From Phycisphaerales bacterium (lineage in GTDB: Bacteria; Planctomycetota; Phycisphaerae; Phycisphaerales; SM1A02): 64,000 nucleotides of DNA. Under the pieces are notes generated by a model. It was not told where the DNA came from and ran no database searches. It saw only the letters and a list, made by a program, of their open reading frames with translations. Position numbers and translations under genes: made by a program. Below are positions 17,631-27,394 of this stretch, piece after piece; the stretch's first letter is position 1, and each line of letters opens with the position of its first letter. The DNA lies in assembly GCA_022447205.1 (NCBI GenBank), contig JAKVBQ010000005.1:62001-126000 (forward strand). The letters run 5' to 3'.

Positions 17631-20114
17631 ATGAACCAGAGTGGGCATCGCATGGACTTCCATGAAGCAGCTGTCCGCATGGGATCACAGCCCGATCTCC
17701 ATGGGACGACTCAGGAAGCAATGAAGGCCGTCGCATCCATCCTGGACGCGCATGGCATCCGCCTGGAGATCACCGATCCGACTTCGAGGGCGATCCTGGG
17801 AACGAACAGCCTCCATCTCGACGGCATGAACCGGGGCATGGTGATGACGGCGGCGCGTGCCTCCATCAGTCAGCCGATCGGCAACATTGCCGTCATGCAT
17901 CTCGAACTCGAGGAGAACGATCGCAACAGGGAACTGCTGCGCCTGTTGTCGGGCCGGATCGAACTGGCCTGGAGGAACCAGATCCAGAAGGAGGAGATCC
18001 AGTCGATCCGGGCCGAGCTTTCCAACCGGCGGAACCTGGACCGGAAGATCGGTCGGGCACTCGCACGGGTCACGAACACCTCCGAACTGGCCAGGGAGAT
18101 CGAGGGGCTGCTGTCGAGCGTCCTGCACATCCAGCACACCGGCTTCTACTTCCTCGATCCGGAAACGATGGATCTCAAGCTCGGCTTTGCCAAGAACCTC
18201 GAGGACTGGGAGATCGAGGACGCGGAGCGGACCGCGTGGGACAGGCATCCGGGACACGTGATCAGGACCGGCGAGACGATCGACGTGCCCGACACCAGAT
18301 CGGACGAAGACCGGATCACATCGACCTCGCTTCGAAGGCAGACGATCAGGTCCCGGCTCTACGTGCCGGTTCGATGTGGATCGGATGTGATCGGCGCGCT
18401 CGGTCTTGCGTCGAACCAGGTCGATGCATTCAGTGACGAGCACCGGGACATCCTGTCATTCCTGACGGACATCGCAGGACTCACCTGGGGTCGGATCAGG
18501 GAGGGCAAGAAGCGGGAACGTCGCGAACGCCTGATGCGTGCGACCTCGGAGATCTCCTCGCGGTTGCTGACGACCACGGACTGGAGAACGACCGGAACCG
18601 AGCTGCTGGAGCTGCTCTCTCTGGCGGTCGAAGCGGACTCGGCCTCGATCATCGAATTCTCGAACAACGACGAGGTCGCGACCCCCGTCAGCTCCTGGCC
18701 CGATGCCCCCCCGCCGGATGCCATCATCGACTTCGCGATGGAGAACGTGTCGAGACTGTCCGCAGGAACAAGCGTCTCGAGTGAACCGAACCCCGACTCC
18801 GGGAAGCCGACCAACCGGACAGGAAGCGAGCAAGGTGAGTCCATGATCGGGGTGCCGATCCGCTTCGGAAGGACCACACTGGCCACGCTGGTCGTCAGGT
18901 CCACGCATTCAAGAGGACTGTGGGACGAAGTCACGGGGGATGCGATCCGAACCGTGGCCACCGCCATCACCTCTGCAGAATCAAGGACCAGGCTCGAGTA
19001 CGCACTGCGTCACTCCCAGAAGCTGGAGGCGATCGGGACCCTCGCCGGGGGCATCGCACATGACTTCAACAACCTGCTCTGGCCGATTCTCGCCTTCACC
19101 CAGATCCTCAAGGACAAGTCGAAGGACACGGCGGACCGCAACATGCTGATCGACATCGAGACCGCGGCAGACCGGGCGACCGAGCTCGTGGCGCAGATCC
19201 TCGACATGAGTCGACACGTCAAACCCAACAAGGAGGTCGCGAATCTCAGGTCGGTCACGAATGATGCACTTCGCCTGCTCAAGCGCTCCCTTCCGAGCTC
19301 GGTCAATCTGGTGATCGACCTCGAGGACGTCGGGAACGCGAATCTGGACATTGCAGGCTACAACCAGGTCATACTCAACCTGTGCACGAACGCATCCCAG
19401 GCGATGACCAGGGGTGGAATGCTCTCCCTCAAGCTCTTCAAGGGCGACCGGAACCATGCGTGCCTGATCATCCAGGACGAGGGCAGCGGCATGGACGAAC
19501 ACACACTCGCCCATCTGTTCGATCCTTACTTCACGACGAAGGGATCGACCGGCGGAACCGGACTGGGCCTGACGATCGTGCAGAAGATCATCGAGGAACT
19601 CGGGGGCACCATCGAGACCTTCAGCCGCAAGGGAACGGGAACCCGCCAGACGGTGAGGATCCCATTGACCGAGAACGCCGTTCAGGAGCATGTGAAGGAC
19701 CTGATCGAGGACCATGTCGCTTCTCGGGAAGGCCTCAGGGTGTTCGTCGTGGACGACGAACCAGGCATCGGGAACATGTGCAGGGAGATGCTGGAGTACT
19801 TCGAGTACGAGGCGGAGCTGTTCTTGGACGGTCGATCGCTCCTCGAACGAATCGACCGTGACGACGATCTTCCGGACGCGATCATCACGGACCTCTCCAT
19901 GCCCGAGATGGACGGGATCGAACTCACGAGATGCCTGCGAAGGAGAAGCGATGACATCCCGATCATCTGCTGCACGGGATTCGGCAGCGAATCCGTGGAA
20001 AAAGAGGCGTATGACGCAGGTGTTTCCGCATTTGCACGGAAACCTCTGGGGCTGGAGGAGTTTGGCAAGCTGGTGAAGGCCGTCCTCGAGGAGCGAACAG
20101 GGGCCATCTCCTGA
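17631..20114 (+). CDS. Hybrid sensor histidine kinase with GAF domains and C-terminal receiver
   Basis: A soluble kinase of about 827 residues. A short N-terminal region precedes a GAF domain (about 145-285) with IDVPDTRSDEDRI, and a second, weaker GAF-like region (about 300-455). The HisKA helix carries the phospho-accepting His477 in GGIAHDFNNLL. The ATPase domain (about 570-680) has NLCTNASQAM, DEGSGMD and GTGLGLTIV boxes. A receiver domain (about 700-815) has FVVDDEPG, Asp754 in TDLSMPEMDG and the conserved Lys in ARKPLG. No membrane segment is present, so it senses a cytoplasmic cue. A GTG at 17619 with GGGGGG eight bases upstream is an equally good start. No cognate regulator lies nearby. 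Confidence 0.9.
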   Translation: MNQSGHRMDFHEAAVRMGSQPDLHGTTQEAMKAVASILDAHGIRLEITDPTSRAILGTNSLHLDGMNRGMVMTAARASISQPIGNIAVMHLELEENDRNRELLRLLSGRIELAWRNQIQKEEIQSIRAELSNRRNLDRKIGRALARVTNTSELAREIEGLLSSVLHIQHTGFYFLDPETMDLKLGFAKNLEDWEIEDAERTAWDRHPGHVIRTGETIDVPDTRSDEDRITSTSLRRQTIRSRLYVPVRCGSDVIGALGLASNQVDAFSDEHRDILSFLTDIAGLTWGRIREGKKRERRERLMRATSEISSRLLTTTDWRTTGTELLELLSLAVEADSASIIEFSNNDEVATPVSSWPDAPPPDAIIDFAMENVSRLSAGTSVSSEPNPDSGKPTNRTGSEQGESMIGVPIRFGRTTLATLVVRSTHSRGLWDEVTGDAIRTVATAITSAESRTRLEYALRHSQKLEAIGTLAGGIAHDFNNLLWPILAFTQILKDKSKDTADRNMLIDIETAADRATELVAQILDMSRHVKPNKEVANLRSVTNDALRLLKRSLPSSVNLVIDLEDVGNANLDIAGYNQVILNLCTNASQAMTRGGMLSLKLFKGDRNHACLIIQDEGSGMDEHTLAHLFDPYFTTKGSTGGTGLGLTIVQKIIEELGGTIETFSRKGTGTRQTVRIPLTENAVQEHVKDLIEDHVASREGLRVFVVDDEPGIGNMCREMLEYFEYEAELFLDGRSLLERIDRDDDLPDAIITDLSMPEMDGIELTRCLRRRSDDIPIICCTGFGSESVEKEAYDAGVSAFARKPLGLEEFGKLVKAVLEERTGAIS

Positions 20115-20341
20115 AGACTCCGATGAATCGGCGGAAACGAGTTGGCAAGCGACGCCGCAGGACGTTCAATGGTCCCGGCAAGACCTGATCCGATCGTCCG
20201 AACACCACGCTCGAATGGATTCCGGCCGAGGGTTCTGCAGACCATGCGATTCGACTCACGGGCGTCCGCGTCCGACAAGGGTCGGAGGAAACATGGGCCA
20301 CGACTCGCTTCCGGACCTCGACCGAACGAAGGAGCCGAGAC

Positions 20342-20830
20342 ATGGAACAGAAGACCAGCACGAGATACCGCTACCGGAGTGAAGGCAGGACTTCACCGTG
20401 GATGTCGGGCTCCGAACTCCAGGCCGCTGCCCGGGACGGCGTGTTCACCGACGATGCACAGGTTCAGATGGCCGGGCACGCGGAATGGATGACGGCGAGG
20501 GACGTGAAGGGTCTCTCGTTCACTCCGGTGGCCGAGGAAACGGAACCCGCGACCGAAGAAGAGGACCGGCTCACTCGGTTCAACACCATCCGAGAGGTCA
20601 TCGGGTCGTTCACACGGCAGGATGTCGAGATCGACCTGAAGGAACGAGGCACGCATGTCACGGTGAATCTGTGCGCCACGTCAACCGATCACTTCGAGAT
20701 TCTCGACGACGATGCCGTGGAGCGGACCTTCATACCCTTCCATCAGGTACGATCACTGGTGGCGATCGACAACGGCAAGGGTGGGTCGATCTACCGAGAG
20801 AACCATCTTCTGAGGATCAACCTAGTCTGA
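20342..20830 (+). CDS. GYF-like domain protein of unknown function
   Basis: A 162-residue soluble protein. The first 55 residues (YRYRSEGRTSPW, then a region ending AEWMTARDV) resemble the GYF_2 domain, which is often found at the N-terminus of bacterial proteins and thought to bind peptides. The second half is a short alpha/beta region (IDLKERGTHVTVNLCATS, then HQVRSLVAI) of unknown type. The ATG has AAGGAG eight bases upstream. It starts a run with a lipoprotein and an RNA methyltransferase gene. The 227 bp before it, after the kinase gene, hold no gene or clear promoter that I can see. Confidence 0.6.
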   Translation: MEQKTSTRYRYRSEGRTSPWMSGSELQAAARDGVFTDDAQVQMAGHAEWMTARDVKGLSFTPVAEETEPATEEEDRLTRFNTIREVIGSFTRQDVEIDLKERGTHVTVNLCATSTDHFEILDDDAVERTFIPFHQVRSLVAIDNGKGGSIYRENHLLRINLV

Positions 20831-20840
20831 AGGCAGTCAC

Positions 20841-21383
20841 ATGCACCATACGAGAATCATCCGACCCGCACTCACGCTTCTGGCCGTCATCATGCTCGCC
20901 TCATGCGGGGGCGGAGGCGACAGCGCGAGCACCAAGGAGATCGAATCCAAGATCAACCTGGCCACGACCTCCGCAGGGAACGCGTTCAGCTCGATGTGGA
21001 GTGACGAGCAGTCACTCTCCGCAGAGTCCGCGAGAAAACCCCAGCGAGCGGACCTTGATGTGTTCTGGATGGCACTCCAATCGACCGCCAGGGATCTCGA
21101 GCGGATGAACAAGATGCTCGAAGAGAACCCGGGACTGATCGACCAGACCAGGAACTACTGGAACGGCAGGGTCCAGGAAAATCTCTCGAAGATCCAGTCA
21201 TCGGGGATGCTTGTGAACATGAACGGCCCGATCACTTCGATGCTGGGCAAGGCATACGGGGAAGAACGCGTGCGCGAGAACATCCAGCGCCTCTTCGCCG
21301 CCACCGGCGCGATCCAGGCCCAACTCGGCATCGAGACCGACACGTCGCCCCAAGGCGAACCAGATCCGACTTCGGGCACATGA
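20841..21383 (+). CDS. Hypothetical lipoprotein
   Basis: A 180-residue exported protein. The signal peptide ends in the lipobox MLASC (Cys at residue 22) followed by a GGGGDS linker, then an all-helical charged region (about 35-165). It starts 10 bp after the preceding gene, and its stop overlaps the start of the methyltransferase gene (ATGA). The gene order suggests co-expression but gives no clue to function. I do not recognise the family. Confidence 0.65.
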   Translation: MHHTRIIRPALTLLAVIMLASCGGGGDSASTKEIESKINLATTSAGNAFSSMWSDEQSLSAESARKPQRADLDVFWMALQSTARDLERMNKMLEENPGLIDQTRNYWNGRVQENLSKIQSSGMLVNMNGPITSMLGKAYGEERVRENIQRLFAATGAIQAQLGIETDTSPQGEPDPTSGT

Positions 21384-22339
21384 ACCCGTCGGACGATTCG
21401 GAAGCCGGTCCGGCATTCCCACCACCAGAACTGCTGGCTCGCCTGAAAACAGTCCTTCCGGAGGATCGCCTGGACGCGTTCCTGCATGACTCGACGGAGA
21501 GGCGCAGGCCGACCATCCGCGTCAACACCATTTGCTCCGACATCGACACCGTCCGCGGAGAGCTCGAGGAAGCGGGCATCAAGACGACACCGGTCGAGTG
21601 GTGTCCGGATGCACTCAGGTGCGACGCTGATTCAAGGAGCCTCCAGGAAACACCATCCTGGAGGAGCGGCTCGTTCCACATCCAATCACTGTCGAGCATG
21701 GCGACCGCGCCGATGCTCCAACCGGAGCCGGGAGAACGGATACTCGACATGTGTGCCGCTCCGGGAAGCAAGACCTCCCACATTGCAGCTCTGATGCGAA
21801 ACGAGGGAACCCTCGTCGCAAACGATCTCTCCCGTTCACGCATGCACCGGATGCGGGCGATACTCGATCAACTGGGTGCAAGGGTGACCACTCGACTCGG
21901 GCCAGGCGAACAGATCGGGCATCGTGAACCGGATTCGTTCGACCGAGTCCTGCTCGACGCACCATGCAGCGGGGAAGGCATGATGAAGTCCGATGACCCG
22001 AAGACCTGGTCGGGATGGCGCCCGAACACCTCGAAACGACTGGGTTCGAGGCAGAAGAGCCTGCTTCACAGCGCGATTGATGCGGTCCGGCCAGGAGGCG
22101 TCGTCGTGTATTCGACCTGCACCTTCGCACCAGAGGAAAACGAGCTGGTCCTGCAGAGGGCGATGAAGCGGTACGAGGGCCGAATCGAACTCGAACCACT
22201 TCCGTTGGAGATACCCGGATCGCTCGACCCCATCGAATCCTGGAATGACAAGGCCCTGCCCGATCTTCGTCACGCGAGAAGACTGGCTCCGCCGGGCATG
22301 GACGGATTCTTCATCGCAAGATTACGAAGGCTCGTCTGA
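21380..22339 (+). CDS. RNA cytosine-C5 methyltransferase, NOL1/NOP2/Sun family (RsmF-like)
   Basis: A 319-residue SAM-dependent RNA methyltransferase. The SAM-binding motif reads LDMCAAPGSKTSH. The PC motif reads DAPCSGEGMM and the TC motif STCTFAPEENE, which supply the two cysteines of the m5C mechanism. The PC/TC context resembles E. coli RsmF, but the protein stops after the catalytic core and lacks the C-terminal PUA-like part (RsmF has about 480 residues). The substrate is therefore probably rRNA but uncertain. Its start overlaps the lipoprotein stop and its last 18 bases overlap the convergent RNase D gene. Confidence 0.88.
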   Translation: MNPSDDSEAGPAFPPPELLARLKTVLPEDRLDAFLHDSTERRRPTIRVNTICSDIDTVRGELEEAGIKTTPVEWCPDALRCDADSRSLQETPSWRSGSFHIQSLSSMATAPMLQPEPGERILDMCAAPGSKTSHIAALMRNEGTLVANDLSRSRMHRMRAILDQLGARVTTRLGPGEQIGHREPDSFDRVLLDAPCSGEGMMKSDDPKTWSGWRPNTSKRLGSRQKSLLHSAIDAVRPGGVVVYSTCTFAPEENELVLQRAMKRYEGRIELEPLPLEIPGSLDPIESWNDKALPDLRHARRLAPPGMDGFFIARLRRLV

Positions 22340-23650
22340 AGGCTGGCTGCCGTTTCCATGAAGGCCGGAACCGTCATGGACGGTGCCCTGTTCATCGACG
22401 ACCGCACCACGATCGCCCCAGCTCACGGACAGCCTGCGTTTCCCGTCGAGGAACGCGCCGAGCCATTCACCAAGCGCCTCGAATCTCCAGTCGCTGGGTT
22501 CGAACAGTGGAGTCCGGTCCGGGAGATAGGCAAGCAGGTACCAGTTGGCGAGCGCAGAACGCGTGATGACCATGCCTGGTGCGATCCCGAGCGCGAGCAG
22601 GCGCGTGCAGATGACGGTCCACAATGCGTCGATCGCAACCTGGTCGGAAGCGCTCTCCGCGGATGACCCGGTGATCTTCCGCTCCGGCAGTGGAAGTTCA
22701 TCCGCACGCGCGATCAGGTCAATGAGGTCCTGGTGCCAACGTTCACCCGTGGGACGCGGAAGTCCACGAATTCCGATCAGGTCGGCCCTCTTGGACGGCC
22801 TCTTCCGTACCAGTTCGAGCAGCGAGCTGTCGGGCAGGACCACCCGATGAGGACGGTCCTCGGCATGCGCGATGCGATCACGCTCCAGAACCAGTGCACG
22901 AAGAAGAGCCTGAGCCCGAGGCTTGAGATGCATGCCCTTCGAAGCACGACGGGTCTGGGGGTCGGGGTCGAACTCAAGCCCGCCGCTCATGCGGCTCGTG
23001 CATTCATTGCGCACCCAGTCAAGGGTGCCTCGCTGTTCGAGATCGCCCTTGAGCATCGTCCAGAGCATGGGCAGGTACCGGACATCGTCCACGGCATATC
23101 GAAGCTGCTGGGCGCTCAGCGGACGGGCATCCCAGTTGGTGAACGTGTGGCCCTTGCCGAGTCGCTGACCGGTATAGGACTCGATCACCCGTGCCAGGCC
23201 CACGGGCCAGGGGAGACCGGCGAAGGCGGCAGCGACCTGGGTGTCGATGACGCACTGTGGCTCGACACCGATCTCCCGGCGGACGTGCATCAGGTCGACG
23301 TGACCCGCATGGACGATCGTCTCGACTTCAGGATCCGCAAGCGCCTCCCAGATCGGCGTCAGGTCGTCGAGAACGAAGGGATCGACGATGGCGACAAGAT
23401 CGGTGGTGGCGAGCTGGATCAGGCAGATGCGAGGGTGGTAGGTCTCCTCGCCGATGAACTCCGTGTCATAGGCCACGAGACCGGCATCCCGGATTTCATG
23501 AACGACCTCGTCGAGTTCCTCGGCGGTGACCACCATCCGCGGCGGGCTGGATGGAACCTCGGGATGCGAGATCGGCGGCTTGAAGTCGACATCCTTGTCG
23601 GCATGAGCCTCTTCGTGCTGGAATGATCGCTTGCGACGCCGATAGCTCAC
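22322..23650 (-). CDS. rnd: Ribonuclease D
   Basis: A 442-residue DEDD-family 3'-5' exoribonuclease. Exo I is visible as YDTEF (Asp62, Glu64), Exo II in VHAGHVDLMH and Exo III in YAVDDVRYLP. An HRDC-like domain follows (about 230-310), and then a C-terminal extension. RNase D trims tRNA precursors and other structured RNAs in the cytoplasm. The GTG start at 23650 is chosen because AGGA lies eight bases upstream; the frame is open further upstream but the sequence there is unlike the family. A basic tract SYRRRKRS begins the protein. It overlaps the RsmF-like gene tail to tail. Confidence 0.87.
   Translation of the reverse strand: MSYRRRKRSFQHEEAHADKDVDFKPPISHPEVPSSPPRMVVTAEELDEVVHEIRDAGLVAYDTEFIGEETYHPRICLIQLATTDLVAIVDPFVLDDLTPIWEALADPEVETIVHAGHVDLMHVRREIGVEPQCVIDTQVAAAFAGLPWPVGLARVIESYTGQRLGKGHTFTNWDARPLSAQQLRYAVDDVRYLPMLWTMLKGDLEQRGTLDWVRNECTSRMSGGLEFDPDPQTRRASKGMHLKPRAQALLRALVLERDRIAHAEDRPHRVVLPDSSLLELVRKRPSKRADLIGIRGLPRPTGERWHQDLIDLIARADELPLPERKITGSSAESASDQVAIDALWTVICTRLLALGIAPGMVITRSALANWYLLAYLPDRTPLFEPSDWRFEALGEWLGAFLDGKRRLSVSWGDRGAVVDEQGTVHDGSGLHGNGSQPSDEPS
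22355..22380. terminator. Inverted repeat just past the rsmF-like stop, inside the rnd 3' end
   Basis: A seven-base stem TCCATGA / TCATGGA (22355-22361 and 22374-22380) with a 12-base loop that itself contains CCGG. It lies 15 bp past the plus-strand stop and within the last codons of rnd. There is no T-run. This is the weakest of the convergent-junction repeats. Confidence 0.2.
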
Positions 23651-23821
23651 TGTGAGTGTCCTGTTGACAATCTGGTGGTTCCGTCTGGGAAGAGGACAAG
23701 AATAGCCGACCGATGGGTCGAGGGCAGCCACTTTGAACCAGCCAGGAGCAAGTTCCGGAGAAGTACCGCTAGAATGGACTTCGGCAAGATGCCGATTCAC
23801 GCATGGAGCAGGAGTATGAAC

Positions 23822-24520
23822 ATGTGTCAGAAGTCCGTCTGGATGACCCGTACGGTGGCGATCGGAGCCCTTCTCGGCGTGCTGGGAGGTTGCGCTTCGG
23901 ACATGACCGGAGTCATCAGCAGCGACGTCACTGCCTTCCGGCGGATCGAGGCCTCGAAGGGTGCGATTCCCGATCACGTGCTTGCCGGGGCCAGGGCGGT
24001 CGCGATCTTCTCCAGCACCCAGGCAGGACTGGTGATCGGCGGAAAGGGTGGCGACGGTCTCTTCGTGAAGCGACTCGAGGATGGATGGTCGCCCCCGCTT
24101 GCGGTCGACCTGGTCGAAGGCACCATCGGCCTCCAGATCGGCGCCCAGAGCGAGGACATCGTCTACATCTTCAACACCGACGAGGCCGTCCAGCGATTCC
24201 TCGAAGAAGGCAGGTACGCTGTCGCCGAGATGTCCGGTTCATTCGGTGAAACCGCGGGTCGATCCGACGGTGCGGAACTCCCGACCGATCCGGTCGCAAT
24301 CTACAACCGGACCTCCGGGGTCTACGGTGGGATGGTCGTGGGCGGCAAGGGGTTCGCGATCGACATGGAACTCAACCGAAGGACCTACGGCCCGGACGTG
24401 ACGGTCGACCAGATCGTGAACGGCAGGGTCGATCCACCACCGGGAACCCTGGTGCTCTGGAAGCTGCTCGACACCGGCGAAACCTCTGACCGGCACGCAG
24501 GCGTCGACACCGGAAGTTGA
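23822..24520 (+). CDS. SYLF-domain lipoprotein (Ysc84-like lipid-binding)
   Basis: A 232-residue exported protein. The signal peptide ends in GVLGGC (Cys at about residue 24). The rest is a SYLF domain with its typical opening (IPDHVLAGARAVAIF), a GLVIGGKGGDGLF loop and the later YGGMVVGGKGF. The SYLF fold binds phosphoinositides in eukaryotes; bacterial members are periplasmic or outer-membrane lipid-associated proteins. The ATG at 23822 is preferred over 23816 because AGGAG is seven bases upstream. The 171 bp between it and rnd must hold promoters for both; none is clear to me. Confidence 0.82.
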   Translation: MCQKSVWMTRTVAIGALLGVLGGCASDMTGVISSDVTAFRRIEASKGAIPDHVLAGARAVAIFSSTQAGLVIGGKGGDGLFVKRLEDGWSPPLAVDLVEGTIGLQIGAQSEDIVYIFNTDEAVQRFLEEGRYAVAEMSGSFGETAGRSDGAELPTDPVAIYNRTSGVYGGMVVGGKGFAIDMELNRRTYGPDVTVDQIVNGRVDPPPGTLVLWKLLDTGETSDRHAGVDTGS

Positions 24521-24628
24521 CCGTGTGACCGCAGGAAGCGGGAACACGAGGCATCAAGTTGCGGACTTCCGAGTCCCATGGCGGGCTTCGAGCTTGTATC
24601 AGGCTTCCGCACCCCGCAGAATAGGGAC

Positions 24629-27391
24629 ATGATGTCGAGTCCTCCCCACATCAAGCGAAGAATCGGATGGCTGGCCGGAATCGTCGGCCTGACCCTGATC
24701 CCTCTGCATGCGGACGACCCGACGAGCTCCCACTGGGCATGGCAACAGCTCCAACCCAGGGAACTTCCGGAAGTCGATCGCGAGGCATGGTGCCGAAACG
24801 GCATCGATCATTTCATTCTCGCCAGGCTCGAGGCCTCCGGACTGACCCCTGCTCCGGAAGCGAGCCGAGAGGCCCTGGTGCGCCGGGCGACGTTCGACCT
24901 CACCGGTCTGCCTCCGACCCCGGAAGAGGTCCAGACGTTCATCGCGGATGATGCCCCCGACGCATGGGAACGATTGATCGACCGCCTGCTCGACTCACCC
25001 CACTACGGCGAACGCTGGGGCAGACACTGGCTCGACGTGGTCAGGTACGCGGAGACCAATGGATTCGAACGCGACTCCCAGAAGCCGGAAGTGTGGCGCT
25101 ACCGGGACTGGGTCGTCTCGAGCCTGAACGAGGACAAGCCCTACGACCGATTCCTGATCGAACAGATCGCCGGCGACGAGCTCGAGGACCGGACGGCGGA
25201 AACGGTCGCCGCGACCGGCATGCATCGACTGGCCATCTGGGACGACGAGCCGACCGACGTGCCACAGGCACTTGCAGACGACCTCGACTCGATCGTGGAC
25301 ACCACGGTGCGTGCGACCCTCGGAGTCTCCATCGGGTGTGCTCGCTGCCACGATCACAAGGGCGATCCGATCCCGCAGGAGGACTACTACCGGCTGACGG
25401 CGTTCTTCAACGGCGTGAAGCCCTATCGGAACCCGACGGGTGGCACGCACATCTCGATGGCGAACATCCTCAGGCAGATGCCACGCGATCCCGATGCGGA
25501 ACCTCATGAGGTCCTGCTTGAACGGTTCAACGAGACCCGAAGTCGACACGCCGAAGCGATCCGGGAACTTGAACGGAGTGCGGGCATCGAAAGCAGTCCT
25601 CCATCGGAGGGCCTCGTGGCGCACTACGCGTTCGACGCGGCCGAGAACGGCATCGCGATCGACTCCACGGGCGACCACGATGGGCGGATCGAATCCGCCG
25701 AGATCATCGATGAAGGCATCCTGGGCGGAGCGATCCAATTCGACCGTCACGAGGAACACGTGGTGATCGATCGCTCGATCGAGGACGACTTCACGATCTC
25801 CCTCTTCTTCAGGACCAGTGCGAAGGGTCCGGGCAACGACCGGGATCCGAGATGGTTCCAGGGTGCGGGGCTCGTGGACGGTGAGATCTCGGGAATCGTC
25901 CGGGACTTCGGGATCTCGATGATCGGGAACGGCACCCTGGCCGCAGGCTCCGGCGCACCGGAACGGTTCATCAACTCGCCACCGGGCTTCAACGATGGTG
26001 CATGGCACCATGTCGCGATGACCCGGTCCCGCGAAACCGGCGAGATCGCACTCCACGTCGACGGCATCGAAGTGGACCGTGCAAAGGGCAACACCGACCC
26101 GCTTGATTCGCCGTCACGCCTGACGATCGGCAGGATGCAACCCGACAACGGACCGTTCCGAGGTGCGATCGACGAGGTTCGTCTCTACGACCGGGTCCTC
26201 GCACCCGAGGAGATCCTCGGCATCGCGGGACGATTCGCCACGAACATCGAGGCGACGAAGCCCCGACTTGCAGGCATGGAGAGCGCGTACGAATCACACC
26301 ATGCCGCACTCGCCGGACTGAAGGTCCCGGACGTGGAGATGATCTCACTCCTCTCCCTCCAGGAGAACGGGACCACCCCGCCCCCGACCCACGTGCTCAA
26401 CAGGGGCAGCGTGCATGGCAAGGGAGCAATCGTCGAGCCGGGCGTGCCTCGAATCCTCGAGCACCTCGCACCCCTGCCGACCGTGACCCCGAACGTGGAC
26501 GGTGACTCCTCGGGCAGGCGCCTGGCCTTCGCACGGTGGGTCACGGATCCGGCGAACGCCGCGACCACCCGGACCGTCACCAATCGAATCTGGCATCACC
26601 ATTTCGGTCGAGGAATCGTCCCCTCGACGAATGACTTCGGAGTGCTCGGCCTGCCACCCTCGCACCCGGAACTCCTGGACTGGCTCGCCGCGAGCTTCGT
26701 CGAGATGGACTGGAGCCTGAAGTCGCTGCACAAGTTGATCATGGAATCAAGCACCTACCGGATGTCGTCCAACCCGACCCGACGGATGCTGGTGGAGGAC
26801 CCGAACAACAGGTTGCGGACCAGGTTCGACCTGAGAAGGCTCGACGCGGAGGAGATCCGGGACTCCATGCTCACGGCCAGCGGCGAGATCGACCTCGTCG
26901 TCGGCGGACCGAGTGTCAGGCCCCCGATGCCACGCGAGGTCCTCGAGACGAGTTCGCGACCGGACCAGGTGTGGCCCGTCACATCACCGGATGACGTGGG
27001 ACGAAGGTCGATCTACATCTCCACCAAGCGCTCACTGCTTGATCCGATGCTCACGGTCTTCGACCTGGCGGACCCGGACAACCCCTGCCCCGAACGCTTC
27101 AGCACCACCCAGCCGACCCAGTCCCTGAGCATGCTGAACAGCGATTTCACGAACGATCGTTCCCGCGCGTTCGCCGATCGGCTCCGTGAGGAGTTCCCGG
27201 ACGACGTGCAGGCGCAGGTTCGCCGTGGGCTTCATCTTGTAACCGGCAGGATCCCGGATACGATCGATGTCGGGCACGGGGTCGACTTCATCCGCGAGCT
27301 GTGCGACGAGGATGGCCTTGATGAACGAGAGGCACTCGCCTCATTCTGCCTCGTCGCCCTGAACCTCAACGAATTCCTGTACGTGGACTGA
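24629..27391 (+). CDS. Planctomycete DUF1549/DUF1553 protein with internal LamG domain
   Basis: An exported protein of about 920 residues. A signal peptide precedes DUF1549 (about 35-300), with RATFDLTGLPPTPEEV, HYGERWGRHWLDV and the CxxCH motif CARCHDHK. A concanavalin-like LamG domain follows (about 330-520; HYAFDAAENGIAIDSTGDHD and later GAIDEVRLYDRVL). DUF1553 occupies the C-terminal third (NRIWHHHFGRGIVPSTNDFG, SLKSLHKLIMESSTYR). Unlike many relatives it has no N-terminal PSCyt1 cytochrome domain. The start may be 24629 or 24632. It ends 3 bp before the DUF1501 gene, its usual partner. The biochemical role is unknown; LamG suggests carbohydrate contact. Confidence 0.88.
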   Translation: MMSSPPHIKRRIGWLAGIVGLTLIPLHADDPTSSHWAWQQLQPRELPEVDREAWCRNGIDHFILARLEASGLTPAPEASREALVRRATFDLTGLPPTPEEVQTFIADDAPDAWERLIDRLLDSPHYGERWGRHWLDVVRYAETNGFERDSQKPEVWRYRDWVVSSLNEDKPYDRFLIEQIAGDELEDRTAETVAATGMHRLAIWDDEPTDVPQALADDLDSIVDTTVRATLGVSIGCARCHDHKGDPIPQEDYYRLTAFFNGVKPYRNPTGGTHISMANILRQMPRDPDAEPHEVLLERFNETRSRHAEAIRELERSAGIESSPPSEGLVAHYAFDAAENGIAIDSTGDHDGRIESAEIIDEGILGGAIQFDRHEEHVVIDRSIEDDFTISLFFRTSAKGPGNDRDPRWFQGAGLVDGEISGIVRDFGISMIGNGTLAAGSGAPERFINSPPGFNDGAWHHVAMTRSRETGEIALHVDGIEVDRAKGNTDPLDSPSRLTIGRMQPDNGPFRGAIDEVRLYDRVLAPEEILGIAGRFATNIEATKPRLAGMESAYESHHAALAGLKVPDVEMISLLSLQENGTTPPPTHVLNRGSVHGKGAIVEPGVPRILEHLAPLPTVTPNVDGDSSGRRLAFARWVTDPANAATTRTVTNRIWHHHFGRGIVPSTNDFGVLGLPPSHPELLDWLAASFVEMDWSLKSLHKLIMESSTYRMSSNPTRRMLVEDPNNRLRTRFDLRRLDAEEIRDSMLTASGEIDLVVGGPSVRPPMPREVLETSSRPDQVWPVTSPDDVGRRSIYISTKRSLLDPMLTVFDLADPDNPCPERFSTTQPTQSLSMLNSDFTNDRSRAFADRLREEFPDDVQAQVRRGLHLVTGRIPDTIDVGHGVDFIRELCDEDGLDEREALASFCLVALNLNEFLYVD

Positions 27392-27394
27392 GCC

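Noticed and set aside
23651-23821. TTGACA at 23664-23669 as a -35 box for the SYLF gene
   Set aside because: No -10-like sequence lies 16-18 bp downstream (the bases there are GGGAAG).
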